Assembly: GCA_034406715.1 (NCBI GenBank) | Contig: CP137864.1 | Span: 558,001 to 622,000 of the forward strand | Source: Rhodotorula mucilaginosa | Lineage: Eukaryota; Basidiomycota; Microbotryomycetes; Sporidiobolales; Sporidiobolaceae | Length of the DNA: 64,000 nucleotides | Reading direction: 5' to 3' | Part shown: positions 59,895-64,000 of the stretch, piece by piece | Position numbering within the stretch: position 1 is the stretch's first letter | How the letters are laid out: each line of letters opens with the position of its first letter | The notes under the pieces: generated by a model | Database searches by the model: none | The model's input: the letters and a program-made list of their open reading frames with translations, nothing else | Told to the model about the DNA's origin: nothing | Program-made: the position numbers and the translations under genes

Positions 59895-62016
59895 TGTCGT
59901 TCGTGTGCGTCTGCACTCGCGCGCTCCGGTGCTCTCACTCGCCGAGACCAAACTGACTCGCCTTCACTTCCTGAACCCGATACCGCTCACCGCACAGCGT
60001 AACAGAGCGTGAGTCCCAATACAGAGTGGGACACGATCAATTCCTACACAGCTGAACCCTCGACCTCCCGCCGCTCGCAGCGCTGACCGAGGGCGTCGTC
60101 GTGCTGCACACCTCGCTCGGCGACATCCTGATCGAGTTGTGGCGCCGAGAATGCCCCAAAGCAGTCCGCAACTTTGTCCAGCTCTGCCTCGAAGGGCACT
60201 ACGACGGCGCGCCCTTCCACCGCATCGTGCCCGGCTTCATCGCCCAGTCCGGCGGGGCCGACGAGTGCATCTACGACGAAGGCAGTTTCGGCATAGAGAC
60301 CAATCAGGTGCGCGCGTATCATCTGCACAACCAAAGGTCATCTGTCTGACACACGCATATGCACGCAAACCAGCGCCTGAAATTCAACCGCCGAGGTCTC
60401 GTCGCCATGGCCGCAGATCCAGCCACGAAAACCAACTCGTCGCAGTCTGTCGGGATTTCCTTTCATTCGGCCCTAGTAGGTAACCAAACTTACACTTGCG
60501 CGAGCGCAGATTCTTCTTCACGCTCGACGCGACTCCGGAACTGCAGAACAAGCACACCCTGTTTGGCCGCGTCACGGGCGACTCGCTCTTCAACCTGCTC
60601 AAGTTTTCCGAAGTCGAACTCGAACCGGGCACCGACGACAAACCCGTCTTTGCACCCGTCATCAAGTCGGCCGAGGTCCGCGTCGACCCGTTCGCCGACT
60701 CGCAGGACCCGATCCGGCCGAGGATCACGGCCGAAGAGAGGCGGGAGCAGGAACGCGCAAAGAAAGAGATCAAGGCCGAACGGGCGCGAGAGAGGCAACA
60801 AGGCAGGCGCAAGGGCACAAAGTGAGTATAGTGACGGCGCCTCGCCAAAAAATCCTCGGCCCTTTGGGTCGAAAGAAAGAGCCAAAACACAAGTTCGGGA
60901 ACTAGAACTGACCGGACGGCACAGGAACAAATCGCTCCTCTCGTTCGGCGCCGACCCCGAAGAGGAAGAAGGAGTAGATGCGTCTCTCCTCTCCAAGACC
61001 AAGATCAAGTCGGCGCACGACGTCCTGCACGGCGACGCGCGCTTGAGCAGCACCGTCCTCGACGACCGCGGCCTGTCGGCGACGCTCCCGCCCGAGATGA
61101 TGACGAGGATGGGTCGGTCTTCCCGATCGCCGGATCGCGAGAGAGAGAGGGAGAGCGACGGTAAAAGGAAGCGGAGGGTCGGAGAAGCGGACGAGTCGAG
61201 CCGGGAAGAGGTGCGCCTTTTTTTTTCTTCAAGGGAGCGTCTACGCACGCTCGTGCTCCTTGTTTTCCACTGACAACTTTATCGTTCGTATCATCCACCC
61301 GTTTCGATGACACACCGCAGAAGCGAAGTCGGTCGGAAGCCGTCGCCGAGTCGGGGTCGCACAAACTTGAAGAGGCGAGGAGACTCAAGGGCAAGGCACC
61401 CAAGAGTGAAGCGCAAGTCGTCCTCTCCATTGCACCGTCGCTTGAGATGCCCCTCCCATCTGACTTTGCTGTCTAACCTTGGTTGATCAGTGAACGGCGG
61501 AAGGAAGAGATCGCCAAAGTCGAAGCAGAACTCCGGTGGGTTTCCTTGTTTTCTCGTCTCTTAGCCGTGGCCTCTGGGCTCTTCCTTTCTCGTATCAAGG
61601 AGGAAATTTGCACTCACACGCCGAGGTACTGGCTTTTCCGGGTCTGCAGGAAAATGTCGGGCAAGGCCGATTCGGATGACGAAGACGGCGGCAAGAAGAA
61701 GAAGAAGCAGAAGCGAACGGGACCCTCGCTGCTCCAGCTCGAGCGAGAAAAGTACCTCCGCGGCGGGAACGCCTCGTCCAGTCGCGGCAGCAAGGGCAAG
61801 CGTCGAGCCGGTGGGGACGAGGACGAGGACGTGCTCGACGCGTTGGAAGGGTTCCGGAGCAAGCTGTTCGAGGCGGCCAAGTCGGCGCCACCGCCGAAGA
61901 AGGCGAGTCGGGGAGATGGCGAAGACGACGAGAGCCAAGACGGCGCCGAGGGCAAGCCAGAAAAACTGCACGGGATCGATCTCAACGACGACGAACTCGA
62001 TGACGATGTGCGCGCT

Positions 62017-62056
<40 letters not shown>

Positions 62057-62532
62057 TATGCTTTACCCCTTTTCCAACACTGATCCGACCTCTGCTGCTC
62101 TGGGCATGGGGCCTCCTCGCACAGCTCGACGACTGGATGTCGCACTCGCTCAAGTTCCGCAAAGACGCGACGCTCGACTTGCACCAGGCGGACGAGTACG
62201 CCGTCGTCGACCCGCTCGCCAAGAACAGCATGACGCTCGAAGAGATGCGCGGCAAGGCTGACAACCGAGGGCAGCGCAAGTATGCCGGCGACCGCGACCG
62301 CGACCGCGACCGGGACGAGCGCGGGGATCGCAGGGACCACCGCGGCGGCGGGGACAGGAGAGAGCGAGATCGTGACAGCAGGAGGGCTGCAGGGCCGAGT
62401 GGAGCAGCAGGAGGCGGAGCGTCGTCGTCGGACCGCTATCAGCGCGATCACCGCAGCGAGCGGGGCCACGACAGACCCGAAGTCCGGGGGAACTGGAAGC
62501 AGGATCGCGTCGACACCTCTCACCTCGCCTAG
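59895..62532 (+). CDS. CWC27: Spliceosome-associated cyclophilin CWC27
   Basis: Ten exons (59895-59905, 59999-60009, 60081-60307, 60374-60444, 60510-60821, 60925-61210, 61321-61412, 61491-61535, 61650-62007, 62125-62532) give 606 residues. The first two exons are 11 nt each and rebuild the family start MSFVVTEPLTEGVVVLHTSL. The cyclophilin domain (about 10-180) has GDILIELWRRECPKAVRNF, FHRIVPGFIAQSGG, RGLVAMA, QFFFTLD and KHTLFGRVTGD. Cwc27-type cyclophilins belong to the NineTeen/B-act spliceosome and often lack isomerase activity. The C-terminal half is charged, with the conserved EAELRKMSGK-like helix and the DDWMSHSLKF motif diagnostic of the family, then an RD/RE-rich tail. Intron 7 (61413-61490) has a GC donor (GCAAGT). 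Intron 9 carries a TTTC microsatellite. The gene is convergent with RIT1, 84 bp between stops. Confidence 0.93.
62016..62056 (+). repeat. (TTTC)n microsatellite in a CWC27 intron
   Basis: About ten tetranucleotide units just after the donor of CWC27 intron 9. Confidence 0.9.
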
Positions 62533-62616
62533 GCCGGTTTTCCTCCCATCGCCTTTTTATTCTGCTGCTGCAAACCGTTTTTTTCCGCCCTTTGCACGCA
62601 AGACGATCATGGTTCT

Positions 62617-64000
62617 CTACCGCCGCTTCGAGATCAGGAACTCGTTGACGCGGTTCAGAACCGATCGCGACGGATTGACGGTCGGGAACTCTTCCAAGAT
62701 CCACTGTAGTCGCGTTCGGATGCGGTCCTTGGAAGCTGTTGAGGCGCGCATGATCCAGAGTCAACGCGGGCGGGCGAGGTTTTGAGGGCCAAACCAGAGG
62801 AGACGTACCGATCGGAGTCGAATCGTTCGGAGTCAGCAGCTCGGCGCTGTCCGAGTACATGCGAGCTGATGGGTCGAGAAAGAAATAAGCTCGAGTCAGC
62901 GAAAGACTCGATTTCCGATGGAAAAGAACTATAGCAGACACGCACTGAGCAAAATCAGCGCCACCGCCACGCCGAGATCGTTCGCCTCGCTCTGCTTCCC
63001 GCCTTCTTCCGCCACCTGAATGAGCACATCTCCTCCCCGCGCCAGGGCCGTCTGCGCGCGCTCTAGAGGCGGTTCGAGGTACGCGGGAGAGAAAAAGGCG
63101 TTGTAGCCCGCCTTGCCCGGTCGAGTGGAAAGAGCGAGAGGAGCTTCTCCTCCTCCTTCTTTGGCTGTCTCGCCGCCACCGAGATCTGAGGGAGTGGGGT
63201 TCGTCGAAGCAGTCCGTATAGATATCTGAAGCTGTTCTGTCGATGTCGAGCCCGGTACGGGCTCCACAGGCGAGGTCGCACGGAATTGTAGCTGTACGCC
63301 CGTGCGGCGGATTCGGCGAACGGGGGGCGAGGCTTTGGCATCAGCAGCAGCGGAAGTCGAAGGCTGCGACCCGTCGGAGGACGAGGTGGACAAGATGCGC
63401 GAGATGACGTCGTCGATTTCTTCTCGACTTGCGGCGAGGATCTCGTCGGCATTGGCCCAAAAGACGGGCGGGGTGAGACCCTTCGACCATGCCTCGTGAC
63501 TGCCAAGGCAAGGCGAGAGAGTGAGCGCGACTCCTCTCGCCTCCAATAAACGCAAGGAGGAAGGGAAGCCCTCGAAGTGAACCAACTCACTCGTCTCCGC
63601 TGCCTTGGACATACGTAAAGCCCTGCGCGCGCTCGAGACCATCCGCCTCGGCCGCGAGCTTGCTCGCGCTCGCGCAAATGACGGGGTAGCACGAATCTGT
63701 AAAGTCGCTCGCGCGACTCTGCTGCGAGAGGGTCGACGCGGGCGAGACAAAGAAGGGTCGGAGAGGGCGGTCGAGGGCTCGGAGTGCCGAGAGGTCGTAA
63801 GCCGAAGACTGTGGCGAGGCGAATGCCCGAAATGAAATGTCAGCACACCCTCGCGCGCTCACTTGAAGGCGACGTCAAGACTCAACGGCAAGTTGTTTGG
63901 CCCATTCTTCTATCCGTTCCTGGATCTGCGCATGCTCGGACCGTCCGACCGCCTGCGGGGACGTGCACAAGCTCGCTTGACGCTGCCACACGTCTGCCGG
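62617..64000 (-). CDS. RIT1: Initiator tRNA 2'-O-ribosyl phosphate transferase, C-terminal part (5' end outside window)
   Basis: Five exons on the minus strand (64000-63887 partial, 63808-63591, 63499-62946, 62865-62809, 62735-62617) give about 353 C-terminal residues. The family adds a ribosyl phosphate to A64 of initiator tRNA-Met, keeping it out of elongation. Diagnostic strings are RPLRPFFVSP, CYPVICASASK, FTYVQGSGDDHEAWSKGLTP with VFWANADEIL, and the terminal RIRTRLQWILEEFPTVNPSR and LNRVNEFL. The C-terminal domain is phosphatase-like; its loop here reads DVLIQVAEEGGKQSEANDLG, lacking the catalytic Cys of true dual-specificity phosphatases. The order of segments matches the family. The N-terminal catalytic region is beyond the window edge. 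Confidence 0.9.

Overview
The window is a nuclear segment of a basidiomycete fungus. GC is high, the genes are densely packed and cut by many short introns (about 50-150 bp, donors mostly GTGCGT, GTGAGT or GTAAG), and codon use is strongly C/G-ending. Proteins such as an SPP1/CFP1 subunit, CLU1, an FlbA/Crg1-type RGS protein, CWC27 and RIT1 fit a GC-rich yeast-like basidiomycete. A red yeast of the Pucciniomycotina (Rhodotorula/Sporobolomyces-like) is my best guess, by inference only. All exon models were built by hand from splice sites, reading frame and recalled protein families; no alignment was run.

Left part (1-9.5 kb): the C-terminal end of a possible HAD-type hydrolase, then SPP1 (PHD-finger subunit of Set1/COMPASS) and CLU1, both on the plus strand. 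Centre (9.5-29.8 kb): a very large inverted duplication. Two arms of about 7.2 kb (9541-16702 and 22624-29785) each carry an intact DHA2-type MFS transporter and an intact zinc-independent MDR reductase. They flank a 5.9 kb loop holding the 5' half of TEF1 (eEF1A) and all of eIF2A. The left arm completes TEF1; the right arm carries only the TEF1 3' part (domains II-III). Because the inner breakpoint lies inside TEF1, recombination between the arms would flip the loop and still leave one intact TEF1.

Right of the duplication (30-35 kb, minus strand): an unrecognised 221-residue protein, a Zn2Cys6 transcription factor whose 3' exons I could not resolve, and a mitochondrial carrier with 10- and 11-nt microexons. 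From 35.2 to 40.9 kb lies a gene-poor stretch with one tRNA-Gly(UCC), a damaged inverted copy of the same tRNA and its flank, and little else.

From 40.9 to 64 kb the genes are again dense: an RGS protein, a 1484-residue coiled-coil/low-complexity protein, COX7, a DHA1 MFS transporter, a BRCT protein, three unrecognised proteins, the spliceosomal cyclophilin CWC27 and, running off the right edge, RIT1 (initiator-tRNA ribosyl-phosphate transferase). There is no operon logic; genes meet in divergent or convergent pairs. The translation/RNA theme (TEF1, eIF2A, CLU1, CWC27, RIT1) is probably housekeeping content rather than a cluster. I found no CRISPR array, rRNA or recognisable retroelement.
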